This document shows, in pieces, positions 34,007 through 42,010 of a stretch of 54,974 nt of DNA. This DNA is from Candidatus Woesearchaeota archaeon (GTDB lineage: Archaea; Nanobdellota; Nanobdellia; Woesearchaeales; GW2011-AR9). Within the stretch, counting starts at the first letter, position 1. Every line of letters begins with the position of its first letter. The notes under the pieces are model-generated. The model did no database searches and was not told the origin of the DNA. It worked only from the letters and a program-made list of their open reading frames with translations. The DNA lies in assembly GCA_023265685.1 (NCBI GenBank), contig JAHFSP010000001.1:1-54974 (forward strand), in the 5' to 3' direction. The translations under genes were made by a program, and so were the position numbers.

Positions 34007-35044
34007 ATGCGGCTAAGCTACGATCATAAGAAAAGAGTTTTTGTCATGTTCTTTGTCTTTCTGATCTTACTCACGCTCTATATGCTTCGTTCTTATTTTG
34101 GGGCAATTTTTATTGGAGGATTATTGGCCTATTTTCTTACTCCTTGGTATACAAAGTTACTTGGGGTGGTGAAGCGACCGTTACTGGCACAATCAATTAT
34201 TGCGTTTAGTACTATACTATTAATATTGCTTTTGATAACGGTGTTTATTTTTCCAGTTGTTGGTCAGGCAGAGATTCTCTACGATCATTCTGATGAATAT
34301 ATCCTTACTCTTACCTCGGTGGTTGAGGAATGTTCTAATTCGATTAGTCCTGCTTTTTGGTGTCAATTTGTAGAAAAAATGGAGATTGACAAGATCAAAC
34401 AAAAGGCGAAAGATGTGGCCGGTCAAGTGGGAATTTTTATTACTCAAGGAGCACTCGATATTCTCAAATTTATTGCCTCGTTTGCGTTGTTTATTGTGAT
34501 TATGGGTTTTTCACTGTTTTATTTTTTAGGACATGGACGTGATGTTACTCAACATGTCTCGACGCTTCTGCCCCTTGATGAGTCCCATAAGAAAAAAATT
34601 CTTGAACGTTTCGAAGAAACAATTCGCGCTGTGGTTGGAGGAAATATTGTCACAGCGCTCTTAGAAGGGATTCTTGCAGGGATTATCTTCTTTTGTACCG
34701 CTATTCCATTTTCATTTCTATTAGGGATGGTTGTAGCCATTGCGGCTTTGATTCCTCTAGTTGGTGCTCCAGTAGTATGGATCCCGGTTACGCTTTATCT
34801 TATCTTCAATGGGTCCTATGCGAAAGCGATTATTGTAGCATTATTTTCTTTTATAGTTCTTGGCGCCATTGATAATTTTCTTAAACCAAAATTAATTGGA
34901 GATAAAATTAAAATGTCCTCGTTTGCTATTTTCCTGGGAGTTTTAGGAGGAATTAGCGTATTTGGAATTCTAGGTATTTTTGTGGGGCCAATTATTGTGG
35001 CACTCTTAGTAACGTGTGTAGATATTTATAGAGAATTAAAATAG
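34007..35044 (+). CDS. AI-2E family transporter (PF01594-type permease)
   Basis: 345 residues with eight hydrophobic segments. The family pattern is clear: N-terminal pair of helices (VFVMFFVFLILLTLYMLRSYFGAIFIGGLLAYFLTPWY), a soluble loop, then the conserved GGNIVTALLEGILAGIIF (~212-230), VAAIAALIPLVGAPVVWIPVTLYLIFNG (~240-270) and FIVLGAIDNFLKPKLIGDKIKMSSFAIFLGVLGGI (~275-310). Members transport AI-2, Na+/H+ or unknown substrates. A TTTTTATCC TATA-like box lies ~30 nt upstream of the ATG. The soluble loop carries a Cys pair (CSNSISPAFWC) that is unusual. Confidence 0.9.
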   Translation: MRLSYDHKKRVFVMFFVFLILLTLYMLRSYFGAIFIGGLLAYFLTPWYTKLLGVVKRPLLAQSIIAFSTILLILLLITVFIFPVVGQAEILYDHSDEYILTLTSVVEECSNSISPAFWCQFVEKMEIDKIKQKAKDVAGQVGIFITQGALDILKFIASFALFIVIMGFSLFYFLGHGRDVTQHVSTLLPLDESHKKKILERFEETIRAVVGGNIVTALLEGILAGIIFFCTAIPFSFLLGMVVAIAALIPLVGAPVVWIPVTLYLIFNGSYAKAIIVALFSFIVLGAIDNFLKPKLIGDKIKMSSFAIFLGVLGGISVFGILGIFVGPIIVALLVTCVDIYRELK

Positions 35045-35103
35045 AGCATATGGGGGTAGAAATTACCATAACATTTTAAACTACATCTTTTTTCTCTGCT
35101 CTT

Positions 35104-36216
35104 GTGATCATAGAAAATTCTATCAAACTGGATGTTGAACTTCCGAAAGGAGATATCACTTCTAAGATGCCGGTTTTTTATAATCCAATGATGATATCGA
35201 ATCGGAATATTTCTATTCTGCTGCTTAATGCTCGTGCTGTAAAAACGATTAAAATTGCTGATCCGCTAGCAGGCTCAGGAATACGCTCGTTACGGTTTTG
35301 TAAAGAATTAGAAAAAGGGATTTTGGGCGATCTCTATGTTAATGACATGAAACAAACGTTTATCAAAGATTTTGAAAACTCATTGAAATTAAATAGTCTT
35401 TCTTCTAACAAAATACATCTCTCTTGCGAAGAAGCATCGTTGTTTCTTCTTCACAGCGATGGTTTCGATTATATTGATATTGACCCGTTTGGAACTCCTA
35501 ATCCGTTTCTTGCGGCAGCAGTTGGACGTATTTCACGAGGAGGCATTTTGGCTCTAACAGCAACGGATACTGCTGCTCTAACTGGCACATACCCTAAAGT
35601 GACCCCACGAAAATATTGGGCAAAACCGTTGAAGAATTATATGATGCATGAGATTGGGTTACGTATCATCATTCGGCGAGTGCAATTACAAGGAGTGCAG
35701 TTTGATAAAGCATTAATTCCTGTATTAGGATATCATAAAGATCATTATTTTCGGGTTTATTTTGAGTCACAGAAAGGAAAGGAACGTTGTGATGCGATTT
35801 TACTGCAACATCAGTATTTTTTATGGTGTAAAAAGTGCTTGCGATCGATGGTTAGTGAGTATAATAAAGAGTTGTGTGAGTGTGGCGCTCATTTTGAATA
35901 TGCTGGGCCTTTGTGGACTGGCTCGTTGTTTGAGAGTAGTTTAGTGAAGAAAATGGTTGGAAGAAATTCTTTTACTGAGGAGCAACGATTTTTGGACTCA
36001 CTCTATGAAGAATCAAAAATGGATATTGTTGGATTTTATGATCTTCATGAATGTTCTCGATTACTTAAAATAAATCCACCTCGAATTGAAGACATATTGA
36101 CAAAAGCGAAAGGAGTACGAAGTCATTGTAATTCTCATGGAATTAAGACAAAGATGAAACGAGATGAGTTTTTTGAATTAATTGCTAAGACAACTGAGAA
36201 ATTTAAGAAAATGTAG
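35104..36216 (+). CDS. trm1: tRNA (guanine(26)-N2)-dimethyltransferase
   Basis: 370 residues starting at GTG 35104 with a TATTTTAAACT-like box centred ~27 nt before it. Trm1 signatures are SKMPVFYNPMM (~22), IADPLAGSGIRSLRF (motif I, ~58), FDYIDIDPFGTPNPFL (~122) and TATDTAALTGTYP (~160). A C-terminal zinc-type CxxC…CxC segment (WCKKCLRSM…CECG, ~243-263) is present. It methylates G26 of many tRNAs in archaea and eukaryotes. The downstream EVE-domain gene is 33 nt away and may be cotranscribed. Confidence 0.95.
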   Translation: MIIENSIKLDVELPKGDITSKMPVFYNPMMISNRNISILLLNARAVKTIKIADPLAGSGIRSLRFCKELEKGILGDLYVNDMKQTFIKDFENSLKLNSLSSNKIHLSCEEASLFLLHSDGFDYIDIDPFGTPNPFLAAAVGRISRGGILALTATDTAALTGTYPKVTPRKYWAKPLKNYMMHEIGLRIIIRRVQLQGVQFDKALIPVLGYHKDHYFRVYFESQKGKERCDAILLQHQYFLWCKKCLRSMVSEYNKELCECGAHFEYAGPLWTGSLFESSLVKKMVGRNSFTEEQRFLDSLYEESKMDIVGFYDLHECSRLLKINPPRIEDILTKAKGVRSHCNSHGIKTKMKRDEFFELIAKTTEKFKKM

Positions 36217-36249
36217 AAATGTTGAATTAATTTTAGAGTTGGAAAAATT

Positions 36250-36714
36250 ATGATGAATTACTGGCTCTTTAAATCTGAACCATCGACGTTTAGTATTGAT
36301 CACTTGTCGAAGTGTTTTAATCAGATAACCTATTGGGATGGAGTTCGGAACTTTCAAGCTCGTAATTATTTGCGCGATCAATGTAAGAAAGGCGATATGG
36401 TTTTATTTTACCATAGTAACGCTGACCCTCCTGCTGCCGTGGGTGTGTCTATGGTGGTTAAAGAAGGGTATGTTGATTCTACTGCATTCGATCCTCAAGA
36501 TAAACACTTCGATACGAAGAGTAAGAAAGAGAAACCAACGTGGTATATGATAGATATTAAATTTGTCATGAAATTTCGAAGAGAAGTGTCGCTTGATGAG
36601 ATAAAGAAGAATGCGAAACTACAGAAAATGGTGTTGGTTCGGCCGGGGACTCGTCTTTCTATTCAACCGTTGACACGTGAGGAATTCGAAGAGATTGTTA
36701 GAATGGGAAAATAG
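36250..36714 (+). CDS. EVE-domain protein (PUA superfamily)
   Basis: 154 residues, the usual length. The EVE fold reads YWLFKSEPSTFSIDHL, YWDGVRNFQARNYLR, GDMVLFYHSNADPPAAVGV, PTWYMIDIKFV and LVRPGTRLSIQPL. EVE domains bind modified bases in DNA or RNA (for example 5-methylcytosine) and are related to ASCH and PUA domains. The position after trm1 suggests RNA modification, but EVE proteins also occur with DNA restriction; neither is proven here. ATG 36250 or 36253 may be used. Confidence 0.93.
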   Translation: MMNYWLFKSEPSTFSIDHLSKCFNQITYWDGVRNFQARNYLRDQCKKGDMVLFYHSNADPPAAVGVSMVVKEGYVDSTAFDPQDKHFDTKSKKEKPTWYMIDIKFVMKFRREVSLDEIKKNAKLQKMVLVRPGTRLSIQPLTREEFEEIVRMGK

Positions 36715-36785
36715 AGTAAGTATATGTTGATACGTATCGGGGCAAATTAATAAAGTAAGATTAAAGAAAAGTAAAAAATAGAAAC

Positions 36786-37064
36786 TTATCCTAATGCGAG
36801 ATCCATTTTCTCAACTTCAGCGGATTGTACGCCAGCGACTTTTTCTATTTCAGCGGCAATGGCTTCAAAGTCAGAACTTTCAACGTTAAACATTCCTAAT
36901 ACGCGGACGATTTTTAAGCCGAATGCAAATGGTTCTTGAGTTGCTTTGGTGTCGCCAACAGCACCATGCTTTTTGGCAATATGTTGTGCTTCGTGTTCAA
37001 TGGGCCCTAGTGGGGTATCGGGTGCTTCTGGCATTATTTTAAATGTTACAACAGCTCGTGACAT
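36786..37064 (-). CDS. Elongation factor aEF-1beta
   Basis: 92 residues, standard for the archaeal guanine-exchange factor of EF-1alpha. It has VVTFKIMPEAPDTPLGPIE at the start, PFAFGLKIVRVLGM in the middle and SAEVEKMDLALG at the end (compare GVQSAEVExxxR). It restores EF-1alpha:GTP during elongation. The gene is the last of a minus-strand operon (zinc ribbon, Yip1-like, aEF-1beta) with 13 nt to the preceding gene and a GGAGG-like site. Confidence 0.95.
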   Translation of the reverse strand: MSRAVVTFKIMPEAPDTPLGPIEHEAQHIAKKHGAVGDTKATQEPFAFGLKIVRVLGMFNVESSDFEAIAAEIEKVAGVQSAEVEKMDLALG

Positions 37065-37077
37065 AGTAGTTTTCCTC

Positions 37078-37668
37078 CTAGATTCCTGTCGTTGTCGTGA
37101 CGGCAGCGATAGTAAAAAATAAGACTAAGATGATAATTGTAATTATTCCTAAAATGAAGAGTGGTAAAAACAAGGCAAGAAATGCTCTGCCCATTCCAAT
37201 TTTATGGTAGAATGATGATCCTACCAAGGTAAGATAGATTGAGTAAATGTACACTGGTAATGAAAGTATCATCAAAATAATACTTACTGTGACTGTTTGT
37301 GGAAGAAAATATCCTACAGCATTAAGTGGAATTGCCCACAAAAAAGAAGGTAGGCCACCATAGACGTAGGATTGAACAGTATTAGTATAGGTTCCTTGCC
37401 CACCAAAACTACGTAATGAAAGATGAACAATGCCTGTTATGGCAAATAAAATTAGGGCACTTAGACATAAGATAATAATATAGGCTGGACCAAACCAGAC
37501 TGGTGAGAGTGTGAATTGTTTAACATAACTAGGGAGCGCTGAAAGAGAACCAATAGCAATAACAAGTAGACCAAAGAGAAAAACGGTTCCAAACACTTCT
37601 TTAGAGCGTTGTTTAAAAAAGGTTCGAGGCTCTTGAAAAAGAGTTTTAAGCTCTTGGAGAGTGATCAT
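37078..37668 (-). CDS. Yip1-family membrane protein
   Basis: 196 residues with five hydrophobic segments (~30-50, ~60-90, ~105-125, ~130-155, ~165-190). The N-terminus (ITLQELKTLFQEPRTFFKQR) and NTVQSYVYGGLPSFLWAIPLNAVG match the Yip1/YIP1-like (DUF1282) domain. The fold is found in membrane proteins of vesicle and envelope biology; archaeal function is unknown. It lies between the zinc-ribbon gene and aEF-1beta, interrupting the usual adjacency of these two translation genes. Confidence 0.72.
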   Translation of the reverse strand: MITLQELKTLFQEPRTFFKQRSKEVFGTVFLFGLLVIAIGSLSALPSYVKQFTLSPVWFGPAYIIILCLSALILFAITGIVHLSLRSFGGQGTYTNTVQSYVYGGLPSFLWAIPLNAVGYFLPQTVTVSIILMILSLPVYIYSIYLTLVGSSFYHKIGMGRAFLALFLPLFILGIITIIILVLFFTIAAVTTTTGI

Positions 37669-37702
37669 GGTTTAAATGATGATGGTAACGGTTGGTTGGC
37701 GT

Positions 37703-37870
37703 TTAATTAGGGCCAACAAAGCCGCAATCACAGCTGTATTTAATAGCATTGACGCGAGCGTAGCTACTGCGTATGATCTTTTTTTCGCCACAGGCTGGGC
37801 AAAGAAATTCAACGGCACCACGATCGTTTTCAACACGTCGTTTGGTTGCTGAGCAGACTTTTTGTTCCAT
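37703..37870 (-). CDS. Small zinc-ribbon protein of the archaeal translation locus (COG2888-like)
   Basis: 55 residues, minus strand from ATG 37870, preceded by a GAGGG site. It encodes MEQKVCSATKRRVENDRGAV… then CPACG (24-28), …YSCDCGFVGPN at the C-terminus. The CPxCG knuckle and CGF-GPN ending are diagnostic of the tiny zinc protein next to aEF-1beta in archaea (HVO_2753-type). Here the first knuckle is CSAT, so one of the usual cysteines is missing. A longer frame on the same strand (37672-37884) covers it but has no family features. Confidence 0.9.
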   Translation of the reverse strand: MEQKVCSATKRRVENDRGAVEFLCPACGEKKIIRSSYARVNAIKYSCDCGFVGPN

Positions 37871-37949
37871 AGTAATTCCCTCAATATGATAATATTTGTA
37901 TTCTAGAGAGGTGTTTTATAAATGTTTTGGGCTTCTTGATAATTTCTTC

Positions 37950-38660
37950 CTAATAACTTCCACCTAAATAGACTTGTTGGATCTTAGGGTTTTCGATGAT
38001 TTCTTTACCGCCTTCCATGATGATGCTGCCGTTTTCAAGAAGATAGGTTCGGTCGGCGCTTTCGATGGCTTTTTTGGCGTTTTGTTCGACGATGAGAATG
38101 GAGACATGTTCGAGGTTGCGAATGTGTTGTAAAAGGGTGAAGAGTTCTTTTTGGAGTTTAGGGCTTAGTCCTAGCGTGGGTTCATCGAGAAGTAAGAGTT
38201 TTGGTTTTTGCATGAGAGCGCGAGCAAGAGCAAGCATTTGTTGTTCTCCTCCGCTAAGAGAAAATGCGGTGTGGGAAAGTTTGGTTTTAAGCACAGGAAA
38301 AAGGGTGAAGATGTGAGCGAGACGTTCGCTGTATTCTTGTTTTTCGACGATGTCTTTTCCACCAATGGCAAGGTTTTCGCTAATGGTGAGATCGCCAAAA
38401 TTGATTCGGCCTTGTGGAACATAGCTAATACCACGTTCTAAGAGTTGATGGGTTTTACATTGAGTGATTTCTTCTGCGTTGAAGGTGATGGTGCCATGAG
38501 TAATAGTGGTGAGCGCGAAGATGCTTTTGAGGATAGTACTTTTTCCTGCTCCGTTAGGACCAATGAGGGCAACAATTTCATCGTCGTTGACTTTAACGTT
38601 GACATTGTGAAGGATTTCAAGTTCGCCATATCCGGCTGAGAGGTTTTGTATGGTTAGCAT
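37950..38660 (-). CDS. livF: Branched-chain amino acid ABC transporter ATPase LivF
   Basis: 236 residues, standard length. Walker A GPNGAGKS (~36-43), signature LSGGEQQ (~137), Walker B LLLLDEPTLG (~157) and H-loop VEQN (~195). The LivF-type ending KIQQVYLGGSY is conserved. It forms the ATPase pair with LivG for uptake of leucine, isoleucine, valine or related amino acids. It starts 1 nt after the livG stop; the five transporter genes run in one direction. Confidence 0.95.
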   Translation of the reverse strand: MLTIQNLSAGYGELEILHNVNVKVNDDEIVALIGPNGAGKSTILKSIFALTTITHGTITFNAEEITQCKTHQLLERGISYVPQGRINFGDLTISENLAIGGKDIVEKQEYSERLAHIFTLFPVLKTKLSHTAFSLSGGEQQMLALARALMQKPKLLLLDEPTLGLSPKLQKELFTLLQHIRNLEHVSILIVEQNAKKAIESADRTYLLENGSIIMEGGKEIIENPKIQQVYLGGSY

Positions 38661-38661
38661 T

Positions 38662-39612
38662 TTATTCTCCTAGATACACTTGAAGTACCTGTGGGTTTGT
38701 ACGAATTTGAAGCGGTGTTCCTTGGGCGATGACTGTTCCATGATCCATGACGTAAATTTTTTGTGCGAGGCCCATGACGAAGTTCATATCGTGTTCGATG
38801 AGTAAGATGGTTTCGCCTTGTTGATGGAGGTTACGAAGAATTGCTTTGATTTGGTCTCGAAGTTGGGGATTAATTCCTGCGACCGGTTCGTCAAGCAAGA
38901 GAATGGTGTGGGGTTTGGCAATGGCAATAGCAAGGTCGAGTAATTTGCGTTGTCCATAACTTAAATCGGTGACGTAGGTGGTGAGTGGTTTTTGTAGACC
39001 GACGAGGGCGAGGACTTTGTTGATTTTTTTATGAGTTGTATTTGGAGCGATATATGGGGAAGAAGGATTAGGTGAAGAAAGATTACGGGAAGAAGACCGC
39101 GTGAGTATGGCATGGGCTATTTTTTGGAGCTCATATTTGATGCTTTTGAGAAGTGATTCGTCGTCTTGATCTAGGGCGATTTCAAGATGGTCACGAATGG
39201 TGAGATTGCGAAAGAGACGGACTTGCTGGAACGTTCTTGAAATACCTTGGCGAGCGAGAGAATAATCAGCTAGTTTATCAACAGAACTTTGTTGTAATAT
39301 TATTTTTCCATGATCTTCTTGAATAAGACGAGAAATCACGTTGAACATAGTGGTTTTACCTGATCCGTTGGGGCCGATGAGAGCAGTGAGTGAACCTTGG
39401 TCAACACTGAATGTGCATTTATCGAGAGCGTGTACACCACCAAACGCTTTGGAAATGTTCTCAATGTCAAGAATAATAGATGGGGATGGAGAGGGTGTGG
39501 GTATTGGATGAAAAGTAGAGGAGGTATTTTTAGTAGATGAGGTATTTGTTTTTGTATGTGAAGTCTTTTCCTTTGTCTCTTTTTTTATCTCTTTCTTTGT
39601 ACCTGTTTTCAT
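38662..39612 (-). CDS. livG: Branched-chain amino acid ABC transporter ATPase LivG
   Basis: 316 residues. Walker A GPNGSGKT (~77), signature LSYGQRK, Walker B ILLLDEPVAGI and the LivG ending QVLQVYLGE. It is longer than usual (~250) because of a ~45-residue Lys/Thr/Ser/Pro-rich N-terminal extension (KTGTKKEIKKETKEKTSHTK…) and an internal Ser/Asn/Pro-rich insert (~175-200, RSSSRNLSSPNPSSP). Both look disordered. It overlaps livM by 4 nt and is 1 nt from livF. Confidence 0.93.
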   Translation of the reverse strand: MKTGTKKEIKKETKEKTSHTKTNTSSTKNTSSTFHPIPTPSPSPSIILDIENISKAFGGVHALDKCTFSVDQGSLTALIGPNGSGKTTMFNVISRLIQEDHGKIILQQSSVDKLADYSLARQGISRTFQQVRLFRNLTIRDHLEIALDQDDESLLKSIKYELQKIAHAILTRSSSRNLSSPNPSSPYIAPNTTHKKINKVLALVGLQKPLTTYVTDLSYGQRKLLDLAIAIAKPHTILLLDEPVAGINPQLRDQIKAILRNLHQQGETILLIEHDMNFVMGLAQKIYVMDHGTVIAQGTPLQIRTNPQVLQVYLGE

Positions 39613-40481
39613 TGGAGATCAATCCTCCCGCAGATGCCACGTGGTCGATAGAGAAGAATTACGAGTAAGATGAGGCAGTAGATAATTTGACGTAGAGGCC
39701 CAAGGATGGAACTGGGCATATCAATAAAGCGAAGCGCTTCAGGAATGAGAATAAGAATGAATGGAGCAATGATACTGCCACGCACTGAAGCAAGACCACC
39801 AACGATAACTGCAGTGAGCAAGAAGATGAGGTTAGTGAGAGAGAATGAACTGGGATCGATGTAGCTGATGTAATGAGCGTAAATACTTCCTGCAATTCCT
39901 GCGAAAAATCCAGCGATGGCCATACTTTTGTAGCGAAGTGCATAGGTGTTTTTTCCAAGTACACGAAGTCCTATTTCATCGTCGCGAGCGGCTTGTAAGA
40001 GTCGACCAAATGTACTGCGAGTGATGAGTGTGAGGATGCCTATAGAGATGAGCGTAATGATAAATGTAAAGAAAAGATACACACCTGTACTTTGAATAGT
40101 GAGACCGAAGATGAGTGGTTTAGGAATCCCAGGTATTCCTAAAGGACCTCGAGTAAGGTCAATCCAGTTGAGCATGATAGAATAGATAACAAAAGAAAAT
40201 CCTAATGTTGCAAGGGCAAGATAATCACCTTTGAGTTTTCGAGTAAGACCATAGAGAAGAGCGCCGGAGATGGCGGCGAGAATTCCTGCGGTGAGAAATG
40301 AAAGAAGGAATGGTAGGCCATTCATAACAAGTAAGGTTGAGGTGTAGGCACCGATACCGAATAAGGCAACGTGACCAAGGTTAAGTAAGCCACTATAGCC
40401 AATGGTAAGGTTGAGGCTTAGTGTGAGAATGATGTAAATACCAATGAGGATGAACAAGTGAATGAGATAGGTTTGAATCAT
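39609..40481 (-). CDS. livM: Branched-chain amino acid ABC transporter permease LivM
   Basis: 290 residues with about eight to nine membrane helices. The LivM signatures are LNLTIGYSGLLNLGHVALFGIGAYT (~23-47), TRSTFGRLLQAARDDEIGLRVLG (~165-190, the ATPase-contact EAA-like loop) and NLIFLLTAVIVGGLASVRGSIIAPFIL. It pairs with LivH to make the pore and overlaps both neighbours by 4 nt, indicating tight translational coupling. Confidence 0.95.
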   Translation of the reverse strand: MIQTYLIHLFILIGIYIILTLSLNLTIGYSGLLNLGHVALFGIGAYTSTLLVMNGLPFLLSFLTAGILAAISGALLYGLTRKLKGDYLALATLGFSFVIYSIMLNWIDLTRGPLGIPGIPKPLIFGLTIQSTGVYLFFTFIITLISIGILTLITRSTFGRLLQAARDDEIGLRVLGKNTYALRYKSMAIAGFFAGIAGSIYAHYISYIDPSSFSLTNLIFLLTAVIVGGLASVRGSIIAPFILILIPEALRFIDMPSSILGPLRQIIYCLILLVILLYRPRGICGRIDLQ

Positions 40482-41362
40482 TCTCGCACCCCTTTGTCAA
40501 CGCCAAAAATGCCTTTTGGTCTGAGAAGCAAGAAGAGAAAGAGAAGAGTGAAGGTGATGGCGTTTTTGTATCCTGAGGGCAAAAACCAGGTTCCGACATT
40601 TTCTGCGGTTCCTACGAGATAGCTTCCGAGAATAGATCCTGGGACAGAATAGATTCCCCCCACAATTGCACCACTAAAGCCCTTAATCATAAGATCAGTG
40701 CCCATAGAAGGATCAAGGTTTTGTTCTAAAGCAATGAGAATTCCGGCAATACCTGCAAGAGCTGAGCCAATGATAAATGAAATTGCCATAAGTCGCGTGG
40801 GATTGAGACCCATGATAGAGGCAAGTTCTTTATGGTCGGCAACAGCACGTAGGTTACGTCCCAGCGTTGTTTTTTTCATGAAGAGATAAAAGACGGTGAG
40901 AAGGGTGAGTGAGGTGAGAACAAGGACTATTTGCAGAGGCGTGATGATTGCACCTGCAATATTTATACCTTGGCGAACTTCAAGAAGGCCAATGGTTTTC
41001 ACATCTGCACCAAAGAAAAGAAGGATGAGATTTTCTATTAGAGTGAGTAGGCCGATTGAGGCAATGAGCATGATGACTGTTGACGATTTTCGTTTTTGAA
41101 GAGGTTCGTAGATCGCTTTGAACATGAGAAAGCCGATTACCGAGGAGAGAGCGATGGTGAGGATACAAGCGAGGATGAATGGGAGGTGAAGTAGCGTAAA
41201 TGTAGAATACAGAGCGTAGCCTGCTGCGACAACGGTTGCACCATGTGCGAGATGGACGAAGCGATTGGTGGAATAGATGAGGCTAAAGCCCACAGCGACA
41301 AGAGCGTAGATGCTGCCAATGATTAACGAGTTAGCAAGAAGTTGTGCTATGGGGAACGACAT
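40478..41362 (-). CDS. livH: Branched-chain amino acid ABC transporter permease LivH
   Basis: 294 residues with eight helices. LivH signatures are GSIYALVAVGFSLIYSTNRFVHLAHGA (~17-43), TTLGRNLRAVADHKELASIMGLNP (~165-190), the ATPase-contact loop, and KGFSGAIVGGIYSVPGSILGSYLVG (~230-255). It joins LivM as the pore. It follows the small hypothetical gene by ~115 nt and overlaps livM by 4 nt. Confidence 0.95.
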   Translation of the reverse strand: MSFPIAQLLANSLIIGSIYALVAVGFSLIYSTNRFVHLAHGATVVAAGYALYSTFTLLHLPFILACILTIALSSVIGFLMFKAIYEPLQKRKSSTVIMLIASIGLLTLIENLILLFFGADVKTIGLLEVRQGINIAGAIITPLQIVLVLTSLTLLTVFYLFMKKTTLGRNLRAVADHKELASIMGLNPTRLMAISFIIGSALAGIAGILIALEQNLDPSMGTDLMIKGFSGAIVGGIYSVPGSILGSYLVGTAENVGTWFLPSGYKNAITFTLLFLFLLLRPKGIFGVDKGVRE

Positions 41363-41476
41363 GGTTTTTGAGACGGGAAAGAGATATTTAAAGGTTTATC
41401 TATATGGATGGGTGGTTTAAGCGTTGATTGCCGAATCTTTAGTTAAAAGGGTTTAGAATTAATTTGTTTAGAATTT

Positions 41477-41890
41477 TTAGTATAGGTGTTCTTCTTCTGG
41501 AATTGAAATTGTTCTTTTTTCAAACTCTTCTAATTCTACTCTTACAAATAGGTGAAGTTCAGCAAGGTATATTTTTTTGATTTCTGGGGAAATGCTTTGA
41601 TAATCATTGTGCCTAAGTTCAAACCTAAGAGTGATGTCTACTATATCTTCTGTAAATCGTTCAATATATTGAGAGACTATCTTTTTATTTTTGGCGGCTT
41701 CTATCAAATCGCTATATTTCTTTATTATTTGGTTTTTATTTTGAGGGATTTTTCTTTTGATACTAACAATTTGCTCGCGAGAAAAATCATGTATTTGCGC
41801 TAATAAGATTGATTCGCGACGGAACCTGCGATAAAATAAAAGTGCTTCTCCATGATGGACAATGGGACTTACAAAAGACATGAAAGACAT
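41477..41890 (-). CDS. Hypothetical protein inside the liv region
   Basis: 137 residues from Met 41890; a TATA box (CTTTTTATACG) is centred ~25 nt upstream, favouring this over Met 41950. Soluble, helical, basic: SREQIVSIKRKIPQNKNQIIKKYSDLIEAAKN and LAELHLFVRVELEEFEKR. No family is recognised. It interrupts the liv cluster between livK and livH and may simply have its own promoter; no link with transport is evident. Confidence 0.65.
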   Translation of the reverse strand: MSFMSFVSPIVHHGEALLFYRRFRRESILLAQIHDFSREQIVSIKRKIPQNKNQIIKKYSDLIEAAKNKKIVSQYIERFTEDIVDITLRFELRHNDYQSISPEIKKIYLAELHLFVRVELEEFEKRTISIPEEEHLY

Positions 41891-42010
41891 TTTATTGGAG
41901 TTTATCTTAGCGTATAAAAAGATGTTGTTTAGACGTTGTTTAAGTACCATTGAGAAAAAAGAAGTACAGAAAGGGAAGAAATACTAAAATAAAAAAAAGA
42001 GAAAGAATGC

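Noticed and set aside
37672..37884. A 70-codon minus-strand frame with a hydrophobic stretch
   Set aside because: The overlapping 55-codon frame (37703-37870) has the CPxCG and CGF-GPN signature and a good ribosome site, so the longer frame is a shadow.
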